NCBI GenBank assembly: GCA_047972425.1
Contig: JBKEAR010000008.1
Location: forward strand, 1 to 48,994
DNA from: JBKEAR01 sp047972425
GTDB lineage: Bacteria; Pseudomonadota; Alphaproteobacteria; JBKEAR01
Length of the DNA stretch: 48,994 bases
Direction: 5' to 3'
Part shown: positions 7,455 through 15,691 of the stretch, piece after piece
Position numbering within the stretch: position 1 is the stretch's first letter
Layout: each line of letters opens with the position of its first letter
Program-made: the position numbers and the translations under genes
The notes under the pieces: generated by a model
The model's database searches: none
Told to the model about the DNA's origin: nothing
Seen by the model: the letters and a program-made list of their open reading frames with translations, nothing else

Positions 7455-8333
7455 ATGGGCATTGTGTTAGATGATCTTGATGGCAAGATTTGGTTTGATG
7501 GTAAATTAATTGATTGGAAAGATGCGCAAATCCATGTTTTAACCCATGGTTTACATTATGCATCTTGCGTATTTGAGGGCGACCGTTGCTATAATGGTAA
7601 AATATTTAAACTCCATGAGCATTCTGAGCGTTTAATTCAATCGGGTAAAATTATGGGCTTTACAATACCTTATACGGCCGATGAGCTTGATGCCGCTTGT
7701 AATGCGGTTTGTGAAGCCAATGGGCTAACAAGTGCTTATGTGCGCCCAGTTGCATGGCGGGGTTCTAAAGCTTTGGGCGTTTCTGCAAGGGAGAACCCTG
7801 TGCATGTAGCGATTGCCGCTTGGGAATGGCCCAGTTACTTTACTTTAGAGCAAAAAATGAAGGGCTTGCGCCTTAAAACGTCATCGTGGAAGCGCCCCCA
7901 ACCCGATACGGCACCCACACAAGCCAAAGCATCGGGACTATATATGATTTGCACACTTACCAAACATGAAATGGAAGATGCGGGTTATGATGATGCGCTT
8001 ATGTTGGATTATCGGGGATATGTAGCCGAATCTACAGGCTCAAACATCTTTTTATATATGGATGACGGTAAAATCCATACTCCCACACCCGATTGTTTTT
8101 TAAACGGTATTACCCGCCAAACCGTTATTAAGATTGCAGAAGATTTGGGTTACGAGGTTGTGGTTCGCCATATTAAACCCGAAGAATTTGCCCATACAAA
8201 AGAAGTTTTTGTTACAGGTACAGCTATTGAGGTTACACCTGTGGCTTCAATTGATGATTATCAATTTACACCGGGTGAGGTTAGCCGTAAAATTATGCAA
8301 GCTTATGAAAAGCTCACCGGGAAACAATCGTAA
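7455..8333 (+). CDS. ilvE: Branched-chain amino acid aminotransferase
   Basis: This is a PLP enzyme of fold-type IV that moves the amino group between glutamate and the keto acids of leucine, isoleucine and valine. It has 292 residues, close to the usual length. The PLP lysine is Lys158 in TQAKASG, and the cofactor pocket shows ESTGSNIF and GITRQTVI. I chose ATG at 7455 because GAGGAG lies at 7443-7448; an in-frame start at 7401 would place the ribosome site inside the gene. trpB follows after 24 nt, probably in one transcript. D-amino acid aminotransferase shares the fold, but the aligned motifs fit IlvE. Confidence 0.93.
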   Translation: MGIVLDDLDGKIWFDGKLIDWKDAQIHVLTHGLHYASCVFEGDRCYNGKIFKLHEHSERLIQSGKIMGFTIPYTADELDAACNAVCEANGLTSAYVRPVAWRGSKALGVSARENPVHVAIAAWEWPSYFTLEQKMKGLRLKTSSWKRPQPDTAPTQAKASGLYMICTLTKHEMEDAGYDDALMLDYRGYVAESTGSNIFLYMDDGKIHTPTPDCFLNGITRQTVIKIAEDLGYEVVVRHIKPEEFAHTKEVFVTGTAIEVTPVASIDDYQFTPGEVSRKIMQAYEKLTGKQS

Positions 8334-8357
8334 AATAAATAAAAGCGGAGGCAATTA

Positions 8358-9560
8358 ATGACAAAACCTTATTTAAAATCTTACCCCGATGCCAAGGGAT
8401 ATTTTGGTAAATTCGGCGGCTCCTACATTCCGCCGCAGCTAGAGGCTGCGTTTGCCGAAATTACCGAGGCTTATAATATATTAAAAAATTCGCAAAGCTA
8501 TCGCGATGAGCTTGCGAGTATTCGTAAACATTTCCAAGGGCGACCAACCCCAATATCTTATGCCAAGCGCTTAAGTGAATATTGCGGTGGCGGGCAAATT
8601 TATTTAAAGCGGGAAGATTTAAACCATACAGGTGCCCATAAGCTTAACCATTGCATGGCCGAGGCTCTATTGGCCAAATATATGGGTAAAAAGAAATTAA
8701 TTGCCGAAACCGGTGCGGGTCAACATGGGGTTGCCCTTGCCACCGCTGCTGCCTATTTTGGTTTGGAATGCGAAATTCATATGGGCGAAGTGGATATGGA
8801 AAAAGAAAGCCCTAATGTAACCCGTATGCGTATTTTAGGGGCAAAGGTTGTGCCGGTTTCTTTTGGTTTAAAAACCCTAAAAGAGGCTGTGGATTCGGCC
8901 TTTGGTGCTTATTTAGAAGATCCGGAAACACAAATTTATGCTATTGGTTCCATTGTGGGGCCGCACCCGTTTCCGCTCATGGTGCGCGATTTTCAGTCGG
9001 TTGTAGGAACAGAAGCCAAACAGCAATTTGCCGAGATGGTCGGTGGTGTGCCCGATAATATTGTGGCTTGTGTGGGTGGCGGTAGCAATGCCATGGGTAT
9101 TTTTAGTGCTTTTATCGAGGATTATACCCAGCTATATGCGGTAGAGCCTTTAGGTAAATCCACGCGGCTTGGTGACCATGCGGCCTCACTCACTTATGGC
9201 GATGAAGGTATATTGCATGGTTTTAACTCCATAATGCTTAAAGATGAAAAGGGCGAGCCTGCCCCTGTGCATTCTATTGCAAGTGGGTTAGATTATCCAT
9301 CTGTGGGGCCGGAGCAAGCCTTTTTATTTGATACTAAACGCACAAATGCCGCCGGTGCAACCGATGAAGAAACTATTGATGCTTTTTATAAACTTTCGCG
9401 CTTAGAGGGGATTATTCCGGCATTAGAATCCTCCCATGCTGTTGCCTATGCCATGAAGCTCGCCAAAGAAAAACCAAATGAAACGATTTTGTTGAATTTA
9501 AGCGGGCGCGGGGATAAAGATATTGATTATATCACACAAAATTATCCCATACCCGAATAG
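8358..9560 (+). CDS. trpB: Tryptophan synthase beta chain (orphan copy)
   Basis: TrpB condenses indole with serine to make tryptophan, using PLP. At 400 residues the length is normal. The PLP lysine is Lys95 in NHTGAHKLNH, the catalytic Glu sits in AETGAGQHG, the phosphate loop is GGGSNAMG and the cofactor serine is in LNLSGRGDKD. Neither trpA nor trpF is adjacent; the gene follows ilvE. Several usually strict blocks are changed, for example GEVDMEKESPNV and GLDYPSVGPE, so a second TrpB-like paralogue is possible. It has its own ribosome site (GCGGAGG) and ends at a strong terminator. Confidence 0.88.
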   Translation: MTKPYLKSYPDAKGYFGKFGGSYIPPQLEAAFAEITEAYNILKNSQSYRDELASIRKHFQGRPTPISYAKRLSEYCGGGQIYLKREDLNHTGAHKLNHCMAEALLAKYMGKKKLIAETGAGQHGVALATAAAYFGLECEIHMGEVDMEKESPNVTRMRILGAKVVPVSFGLKTLKEAVDSAFGAYLEDPETQIYAIGSIVGPHPFPLMVRDFQSVVGTEAKQQFAEMVGGVPDNIVACVGGGSNAMGIFSAFIEDYTQLYAVEPLGKSTRLGDHAASLTYGDEGILHGFNSIMLKDEKGEPAPVHSIASGLDYPSVGPEQAFLFDTKRTNAAGATDEETIDAFYKLSRLEGIIPALESSHAVAYAMKLAKEKPNETILLNLSGRGDKDIDYITQNYPIPE

Positions 9561-9579
9561 TTTATTTCCATAATCTATC

Positions 9580-9613
9580 AGCCCATAATCCAACAGGTGA
9601 TTATGGGCTTTTT
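9580..9613 (+). terminator. Intrinsic terminator after trpB
   Basis: Arms AGCCCATAATC (9580-9590) and GATTATGGGCT (9599-9609) form an 11-bp stem with an 8-nt loop, followed by TTTTT. It closes the ilvE-trpB unit. Confidence 0.9.
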
Positions 9614-9668
9614 ATTTACATTATTTAAAAAATAGGGCTAACTATAGATATTGAGATGGAGCTATAAA

Positions 9669-10310
9669 ATGGCCGATATTCCCAACCCTAATGTAAAACA
9701 CCCTATGGAACATGCGCCAAGAGTAGGATTTTTAAAAAATTTTATTACATCGGGTAATATTATTGTGGGTGATTATACCTATTACGATGACCCTAAAGGG
9801 GCAGAAAATTTTGAAAACAATGTGCTTTATCATTATCCATTTATCGGTGATAAACTAATTATCGGTAAATTTTGTGCTATAGCCACCGATGTTGAATTTA
9901 TAATGAATGGTGCAAACCATTTAATGGCCGGATTTTCCACTTATCCATTTTGGATTTTTGGCAAGGATTGGGCGAAAGCTATGCCCGATTTAAAAGATTT
10001 ACCCTATAAGGGCGATACCATCATTGGCAATGATGTATGGATAGGTTATAAAACCACCATCATGCCCGGGGTTAAAATTGGCGATGGTGCGATTATTGCT
10101 GCAAAATCGGTAATTACAAAAGATGTTCCGCCCTATGCAATTATGGGGGGAAACCCGGCTAAAATTATTAAATATCGCTTTAGTGAAGATGTGATAAAAC
10201 AGCTTTTACAAATAGCATGGTGGGATTGGCCAATTGAACGGATAACCAAAAATTTATCGGCAATTACGCATCATGATATTGTTAGCCTACAAAAATTTAA
10301 GGAAGAATAA
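9669..10310 (+). CDS. Vat/CatB-type hexapeptide-repeat acetyltransferase
   Basis: This is a left-handed beta-helix acetyltransferase of the xenobiotic (streptogramin/chloramphenicol) type, 213 residues. The family signs are the opening region ending GDYTYYDDP, the insertion with the catalytic-type His in GANHLMAGFSTYPF, and hexapeptide turns (IIGNDVWIGY, IMPGVKIGDGAIIAAKSVITKDVPPYAIMGGNPAKII). I take ATG at 9669, which has GGAG at 9658-9661; a TTG six codons earlier lacks a site. csaA starts one base after its stop. Many chromosomal members do not confer resistance, so resistance is only possible. Confidence 0.9.
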   Translation: MADIPNPNVKHPMEHAPRVGFLKNFITSGNIIVGDYTYYDDPKGAENFENNVLYHYPFIGDKLIIGKFCAIATDVEFIMNGANHLMAGFSTYPFWIFGKDWAKAMPDLKDLPYKGDTIIGNDVWIGYKTTIMPGVKIGDGAIIAAKSVITKDVPPYAIMGGNPAKIIKYRFSEDVIKQLLQIAWWDWPIERITKNLSAITHHDIVSLQKFKEE

Positions 10311-10311
10311 T

Positions 10312-10650
10312 ATGGCAGAAATAACATTTGATGATTTTTTAAAAGTAGATTTACGGGTGGGTACGGTGATAGATGCCCAACCTTTCCCCGAGGCTAAAAA
10401 GCCAGCTATTAAGCTATGGGTGGATTTTGGTGCAGAGATTGGCATTAAAAAATCAAGTGCGCAAATTACGCTGCATTATACACCGCAAGAGCTAATAGGG
10501 CGGCAGGTGGTTGCGGTAACTAACTTTCCGCCGCGGCAGATTGGTAAATTTATGTCGGAGATTTTGGTTACAGGATTTGAGGACGAAAATGGTGCCATTG
10601 TGCTGATATCGCCGGATAAAAAAGTTCCGAACGGAAGAAAGTTACTTTAA
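10312..10650 (+). CDS. csaA: CsaA-type tRNA-binding domain protein
   Basis: This is a small protein of 112 residues made of one tRNA-binding OB-fold domain like that of CsaA, described in Bacillus as an export-related chaperone. The opening FDDFLKVDLRVGTVIDAQPFPEAKKPAIKLWVDFG and the closing VLISPDKKVPNGRKLL are typical. The start at 10312 has GGAAG just upstream, inside the end of the acetyltransferase gene; an earlier in-frame start at 10273 would overlap that gene. The next gene starts one base after its stop. Its cellular role in this organism is unknown. Confidence 0.92.
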   Translation: MAEITFDDFLKVDLRVGTVIDAQPFPEAKKPAIKLWVDFGAEIGIKKSSAQITLHYTPQELIGRQVVAVTNFPPRQIGKFMSEILVTGFEDENGAIVLISPDKKVPNGRKLL

Positions 10651-10651
10651 A

Positions 10652-11155
10652 ATGGCAAGACCAACCAATAAACAGCAAATTGAAGAAATAAGTGCGGATA
10701 ATTTTGAAAAAATGTTTGTACTTATTCATGATATGAGTGAAGAAGAGCAAAATCAGATATTCCCCTTTGAGGATAGAGATAAAAATATCCGCGATGTTTT
10801 GGTGCATCTTTATGAATGGCATCAGCTTTTACTCAAATGGGTAAAATCTAACCAAGCGGGGGAGAAGGCGACATTCTTACCAGAGCCCTATAATTGGAAA
10901 ACTTATCCGCAAATGAATATAAAATTTTGGGAGAAACATCAAAACACACCGTTTGATGATGCCGTAAAAATGGTCAGACAAAGCCACAAAGATGTTATGG
11001 CTGTTATTGATACATTTAGCGATGAAGAATTAATGACCAAAAAATATTACCCATGGACAGGCACCACAAGCTTGGGCAGTTACTGTATCTCAGCAACATC
11101 TAGCCATTATGATTGGGCGATAAAAAAGATAAAAAAATATAAAAAGAGCCTTTAA
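10652..11155 (+). CDS. ClbS/DfsB-family four-helix protein
   Basis: The protein has 167 residues and matches the ClbS/DfsB (DUF1706) family: MARPTNKQQ at the start, then VLVHLYEWHQLLLKW, YPQMNIKFW, and the closing TSSHYDWAIKKIKKY with a late His. ClbS protects colibactin producers by opening the cyclopropane warhead, but most family members lie far from such clusters and have no known substrate. None of the colibactin genes is here. It is the third gene of a tight run with the acetyltransferase and csaA, each separated by one base. The ribosome site is weak and probably depends on translation from csaA. Confidence 0.85.
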   Translation: MARPTNKQQIEEISADNFEKMFVLIHDMSEEEQNQIFPFEDRDKNIRDVLVHLYEWHQLLLKWVKSNQAGEKATFLPEPYNWKTYPQMNIKFWEKHQNTPFDDAVKMVRQSHKDVMAVIDTFSDEELMTKKYYPWTGTTSLGSYCISATSSHYDWAIKKIKKYKKSL

Positions 11156-11271
11156 TCATAGAATTATGCAAAAAATATTTACATTTTACTCGGTTTAAAC
11201 CATACTTTCCTTAGGGGATAGAGTTCAGTTAAATTGCTATCTCTTATTGCAGAGTCAGGGAGGAATTTGCA

Positions 11272-12591
11272 ATGAGAAAATTAATCCTATTATTATGTTT
11301 ATCAGGTCTATTTTTTTATTATGCCAATGCAGATGAAAAAGCAGAAATAACCGATATTTTTAATCGGCATGAATGTCTATCTTGCCATATCAATCAGTCC
11401 CATGCCAGCTCAGGCAAGACGATACAAGTCTCAATGCGCGATGTTGAATTAGGCATGCGCTATTTTGATATGTGGCAAATGTATAATGGCTTACAACAAA
11501 ATGGTCTAATTAATGAGCCAAGCTTGGCCAAGCTTTTAGTAGCCATTAATAAAAATAGCCTTAAACATCAGCAAACAAATAACAAATATGCCAAACAAGG
11601 CTTAAATGCCGCAGCTACACAAATTTTAAAAAATTGGATTATGACCGAAAGCCAAAAATATAATGAAGGCGCTGAGATAGCCGATAAATTTAAAGGGGAT
11701 TTCATTCGCCCAATTACCCAATCATTTGTGATAGATGAAGCGAAGGCACAATTAGGTGAAAAGCTCTTTCATAATACAAAATTATCTTTTGATGATACGG
11801 TCTCTTGTGCTTCTTGCCATTCTATTTGGTCGGGCGGAGATGATGGCCTAGATGTTGCTGTTGGTGTTGATGGTGCCAAAGGAACAATTAATGCGCCCAC
11901 GGTTTTGAATGCTGCTTATAATATAGCTTTTTTCTGGGACGGGCGTGCCGTAGATTTAGCTGATCAGGCGAGTAAACCACCGATGAACCCGGTAGAAATG
12001 GCTTCTTACTCATGGGATCAGATTATTGATAAGTTAAAGGAAGATACAGTATTAACAGCCGCTTTTAATAATGTTTACCCCGATGGCATAACAGCCGATA
12101 ATATAACCAATGCTATTAGTGAGTTTGAAAAAACACTCATTACGCCCAATAGCCGATTTGACCAATATTTAAAAGGCGATGAAAATGCATTGAACGAGCA
12201 AGAAAAACAGGGCTATGCGCTTTTTAAACAATATCAGTGTAATACATGCCATGTGGGTGAGGCTATGGGCGGGCAATCTTACGAGTATATGGGACGAGCA
12301 CATAATTATTTTGCCGACAGAAATAAAAAGATGATATTTGAAGATGATGGGCGGTTTAATATTACCAATCAGCCTTATGATAGACATAAATTTAAAGTGC
12401 CAACCTTACGAAATATTGCACTAACCGCCCCTTATTTTCATGATGCCCATGCCAAAACTTTAGAAGATGCGGTTAAAATAACCCTTACTTATGAAACCAA
12501 TGCAGAAATTAATGAAGCCGAAGTTGAGCAAATTGTGGCTTTTTTAAAAAGTTTAACCGGGGAATATAAAGAAAAGCAATTAAAGCCATAG
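11272..12591 (+). CDS. Tri-heme cytochrome c peroxidase (MauG/CcpA family)
   Basis: This is a periplasmic c-type cytochrome of 439 residues with a cleavable signal peptide (about 1-20, ending YANA). Three CxxCH heme sites are visible: Cys35-Cys38-His39, Cys179-Cys182-His183 and Cys323-Cys326-His327. The last two belong to the di-heme peroxidase core; the first is an added N-terminal heme domain, as in quinol peroxidases and E. coli YhjA. The core keeps FWDGRA, NPVEMA and the late PTLRNIALTAPYFHDA. It likely reduces hydrogen peroxide with electrons from the quinol pool. GGGAGGAA precedes the ATG. A weak ACAAA/TTTGT hairpin with eight T follows the stop. Confidence 0.9.
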   Translation: MRKLILLLCLSGLFFYYANADEKAEITDIFNRHECLSCHINQSHASSGKTIQVSMRDVELGMRYFDMWQMYNGLQQNGLINEPSLAKLLVAINKNSLKHQQTNNKYAKQGLNAAATQILKNWIMTESQKYNEGAEIADKFKGDFIRPITQSFVIDEAKAQLGEKLFHNTKLSFDDTVSCASCHSIWSGGDDGLDVAVGVDGAKGTINAPTVLNAAYNIAFFWDGRAVDLADQASKPPMNPVEMASYSWDQIIDKLKEDTVLTAAFNNVYPDGITADNITNAISEFEKTLITPNSRFDQYLKGDENALNEQEKQGYALFKQYQCNTCHVGEAMGGQSYEYMGRAHNYFADRNKKMIFEDDGRFNITNQPYDRHKFKVPTLRNIALTAPYFHDAHAKTLEDAVKITLTYETNAEINEAEVEQIVAFLKSLTGEYKEKQLKP

Positions 12592-12672
12592 ACAAAAAAG
12601 ACTTTGTTTTTTTTGGGTGAATATGCCATAATTTATACGATGTGAAATATATAATTTAGGGGGCATTTAAAC

Positions 12673-13149
12673 TTGGAAACACAAGATTTTCCGTATAATC
12701 AATGGTATAATGATGCACTCAATGAGGTTGTAAAAAAGGCAATTGGCAAAGTAGCCAAAAAAGGTTTTAGTGGCGACCATCATTTTTATATCACTTTTAG
12801 AACCGATGATACATCTACCGATATTCCGGATCATTTACGGGCAAAATGGCCCGAGGAAATGACAATTGCGCTGCAGCATGAATTTTGGGATTTGCGGGTA
12901 GATGATAAATTATTTGCCGTCACTTTAGCTTTTAATGGCATGCATGAGCGTTTGCGTATTCCGTGGCGTAATATTGTGGCCTTTGTGGATCCATCGGTAA
13001 AATTTGTTATTCAGCTTAATGATTTAGATTTGTTAGAGGAAACAAAGGAAAAACCGGTTAAGGATACCCCAAAAGAGGATAGCCAAAAGCCCAAAATACA
13101 AGAGACCTCTAAAGTGGTTAGCCTAAATGCCTTTCGGAAAAAAGATTAA
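12673..13149 (+). CDS. sspB: ClpXP adaptor SspB, alphaproteobacterial type
   Basis: SspB binds the ssrA tag of stalled proteins and hands them to ClpXP. The protein has 158 residues: a folded tag-binding domain (about 1-120, with HHFYITFRTD, LQHEFWDL and FVDPSVKF) followed by a charged flexible linker and the tail VVSLNAFRKKD, which matches the ClpX-binding motif of the family. The start is TTG at 12673, supported by AGGGGG ending near 12662; no ATG is available in the right place. Fumarase follows after 24 nt. The call rests on the conserved core and tail. Confidence 0.93.
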   Translation: METQDFPYNQWYNDALNEVVKKAIGKVAKKGFSGDHHFYITFRTDDTSTDIPDHLRAKWPEEMTIALQHEFWDLRVDDKLFAVTLAFNGMHERLRIPWRNIVAFVDPSVKFVIQLNDLDLLEETKEKPVKDTPKEDSQKPKIQETSKVVSLNAFRKKD

Positions 13150-13173
13150 AACAAAATAAACGGAGATTGACTA

Positions 13174-14784
13174 ATGAGCGAATTTACCTATTATCCAATA
13201 TTTGCAAAAACTAAAGACGATACCCCGTATCGAAAATTAGAAGGTAGCGAAAATCTTGTAAAAACCATTAATGTCGATGGCAAAGAATATTTAAAAATAG
13301 AGCCCGAGGCCATACGTTTATTGGCCGAAACCGCATGGCATGATCTTTCATTTTACTTGCGCCCATCTCATTTGGCACAATTAGCCAAAATTTTAGACGA
13401 CCCCGAAGCCAGTGCGGGCGATAAAAAAGTAGCCTTTGAGCTTTTGCTAAATGCCGATATATCGTCCGAGGGTGTATTGCCCATGTGCCAAGATACCGGC
13501 ACAGCCATTGTTTTAGGTAAAAAAGGCCAATATGTTTTAACCGATTTTGATGATGAAGCACCACTTTCGGAAGGTGCAAGGGATACATGGGGTAATAATA
13601 ATTTGCGTTACTCACAAAATGCACCGCTCAATATGTTCGATGAAGTCAATACGGGTGATAACCTACCCGCACAAATTGACTTAATGGCAACAACTGGTAG
13701 CGATTATAAATTCTTATTTATGGCCAAAGGTGGTGGCTCGGCCAATAAAACATTTTTATTCCAAGAAACCCGTGCATTGTTAAACCCCAAAGGGTTAGAG
13801 GATTTTGTGCGTAAAAACATCTTAAAACTCGGTACTTCGGCTTGCCCGCCTTATCACTTAGCCCTTGTTATCGGCGGCACATCGGCCGAGCAAAATTTAA
13901 AAACCGTAAAATTGGCATCGGCACGTTATTACGATAATTTACCGACCGAAGGCAACAAATATGGCCAAGCTTATCGCGATTTAGAATGGGAAGAAAAAAT
14001 CTTAAAATGGACACAAGAAACCCATATTGGCGCACAATTTGGCGGTAAATATTTTTGCCACGATGTTCGGGTTATTCGTTTGCCGCGGCATGGGGCATCT
14101 TGCCCTGTTGGTTTGGGTGTAAGCTGCTCGGCCGACCGCCAAGCATTGGGTAAAATTACCAAAGCAGGTGTGTTTGTAGAGCAGTTAGAATTTGAACCCC
14201 AAAAATATATCCCGAATATGGCCGAGGCCGATGTAACTGTGGCTGTTGATTTAAACCGCCCAATGGATGAAGTATTGGCGCAATTATCGGAATATCCGGT
14301 GGGTACAATGTTCTCTCTTACAGGCACAATCATTGTGGGGCGCGATATTGCCCATGCCAAACTGAAAGAAAAATTAGATAATGGCGAAGATTTACCGGAT
14401 TATATCCAAAATCACCCCATTTATTATGCAGGCCCAGCTAAAACACCCAAAGGTTATGCATCGGGTTCCTTTGGGCCAACAACGGCAGGGCGTATGGATA
14501 GTTATGTGGACTTGCTCCAAGCCCATAATGGCTCTAAAATTATGATAGCCAAAGGTAACCGCAGCAAACAAGTGGTTGATGCTTGTAAAAAACATGGCGG
14601 CTTCTATTTAGCCTCTATTGGGGGGCCAGCCGCACGCTTAGCCAAAGATTGTATTCGCAAAGTAGAGGTTGTGGCTTATCCGGAATTGGGTATGGAGGCC
14701 ATTTGGCGCATTGAAGTTGAGGATTTTCCGGCGATGACAATCATTGACGATAAAGGCAATGACTTTTTTGCCAATTTAATTTAA
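13174..14784 (+). CDS. Fumarate hydratase, class I (iron-sulfur)
   Basis: This enzyme interconverts fumarate and malate in the TCA cycle using an oxygen-sensitive 4Fe-4S cluster. At 536 residues it has the full class I length, with the alpha and beta parts fused. The three cluster cysteines are at Cys105 (MCQDTG), Cys224 (SACPPYH) and Cys318 (VSCSAD), the positions used in E. coli FumA. The beta part holds GPTTAGRMDSY and SKIMIAKGNRS. CGGAG precedes the ATG. It is probably co-transcribed with sspB and ends at a strong terminator. Confidence 0.96.
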   Translation: MSEFTYYPIFAKTKDDTPYRKLEGSENLVKTINVDGKEYLKIEPEAIRLLAETAWHDLSFYLRPSHLAQLAKILDDPEASAGDKKVAFELLLNADISSEGVLPMCQDTGTAIVLGKKGQYVLTDFDDEAPLSEGARDTWGNNNLRYSQNAPLNMFDEVNTGDNLPAQIDLMATTGSDYKFLFMAKGGGSANKTFLFQETRALLNPKGLEDFVRKNILKLGTSACPPYHLALVIGGTSAEQNLKTVKLASARYYDNLPTEGNKYGQAYRDLEWEEKILKWTQETHIGAQFGGKYFCHDVRVIRLPRHGASCPVGLGVSCSADRQALGKITKAGVFVEQLEFEPQKYIPNMAEADVTVAVDLNRPMDEVLAQLSEYPVGTMFSLTGTIIVGRDIAHAKLKEKLDNGEDLPDYIQNHPIYYAGPAKTPKGYASGSFGPTTAGRMDSYVDLLQAHNGSKIMIAKGNRSKQVVDACKKHGGFYLASIGGPAARLAKDCIRKVEVVAYPELGMEAIWRIEVEDFPAMTIIDDKGNDFFANLI

Positions 14785-14807
14785 ATAATAGATATTAAAG
14801 TGAATAT

Positions 14808-14845
14808 AAGGATACTTTTTCGGCTTTGAGAAAGTATCCTTTTTT
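14808..14845 (+). terminator. Intrinsic terminator after fumarase
   Basis: Arms AAGGATACTTT (14808-14818) and AAAGTATCCTT (14831-14841) form an 11-bp stem, followed by a T run to 14845. The ribosome site of the next gene starts directly after it, which argues against the in-frame TTG at 14826 as that gene's start. Confidence 0.9.
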
Positions 14846-14861
14846 AAAGGAGACAATGATA

Positions 14862-15686
14862 ATGCAGCCCCTAGGCGTAATGGAAATACTGGGTACGAGT
14901 TTTCGGATATTTAATAAACATAAAATAATGTTTTTATTCACAGCATCTTTAGCCATGATAGCCAATGTTATTTTAACTTATATTGAACCCGAAGTGCCGA
15001 TGATGGACGGTGCTGCACTCTCAAATTACTCGGCCGATGAAATTTTTAAATATTATGGTGATATAATGAATAGTTACGGGGCAGCCTATTATATTGTTTA
15101 TTTCTTTACGATATTGCTATCGTTTATTCCATTGATTGGCAATACCAAAATAACAATGGATAGCCTGTTAAATAACCCGATTATTCCGCAAGATATTTTT
15201 TCTTTTATGATAAAACGCTTGCTGCCGGTTATCGGTTTTTCAATTGTTATTTCCTTGGGTTTTTCATTGATATGCTCATTATTTATTATTGGGTTTTTGG
15301 TGCCGTCACCGATTGTGTTTTTTCTGCTCTTTGTTATGGTTATGTTTATTATTCTTTATTGGAGCTTTATTATCATGGTAGCAGAGCCAATTTTTATTTT
15401 AGAGAAAAATATGATGCGCTCCATTCAAAAAGCAATGTATTTAACGGGTGGTTATAAATTACCTATGTTTGGATTGATTATTTTATTGATATTGATGGTT
15501 TTATTATCCGTTTCTATTTTTGGCGGGGCATCATTATTTTTACTTGCCCAAAACTCCGCCATTGCCGTGATATTATGGGGATTATTAGCCCTGATATTAT
15601 TTTATTTTACCATAACAATCTCCATGATTGTTCCAACGGTTGTTTATTATCGTTTGGCGCAAATTAAAGGGCAAGAGCAGGCTTAA
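14862..15686 (+). CDS. Multi-pass membrane protein of unknown function
   Basis: I do not recognise a named family with certainty. The protein has 274 residues and about six membrane segments (near 20-40, 85-105, 125-155, 160-185, 210-235 and 240-265 by hydrophobicity). The start MQPLGVMEILGTSFRIFNKH and the late motif AMYLTGGYKLPMFGLIILL resemble membrane domains found beside glycerophosphodiesterases and in YciC-like proteins, but that is only a resemblance. ATG at 14862 is preferred because AAAGGAG lies about 9 nt upstream. The EamA transporter gene starts 5 nt after its stop, so they are likely one unit. Confidence 0.75.
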   Translation: MQPLGVMEILGTSFRIFNKHKIMFLFTASLAMIANVILTYIEPEVPMMDGAALSNYSADEIFKYYGDIMNSYGAAYYIVYFFTILLSFIPLIGNTKITMDSLLNNPIIPQDIFSFMIKRLLPVIGFSIVISLGFSLICSLFIIGFLVPSPIVFFLLFVMVMFIILYWSFIIMVAEPIFILEKNMMRSIQKAMYLTGGYKLPMFGLIILLILMVLLSVSIFGGASLFLLAQNSAIAVILWGLLALILFYFTITISMIVPTVVYYRLAQIKGQEQA

Positions 15687-15691
15687 CTAGC

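Noticed and set aside
13268..14595. Several minus-strand open frames inside fumarase
   Set aside because: They are antisense to a fully conserved enzyme and have no recognisable motifs.
14826..14861. Upstream TTG start for the membrane protein
   Set aside because: It lies inside the fumarase terminator stem; ATG 14862 has a proper ribosome site.
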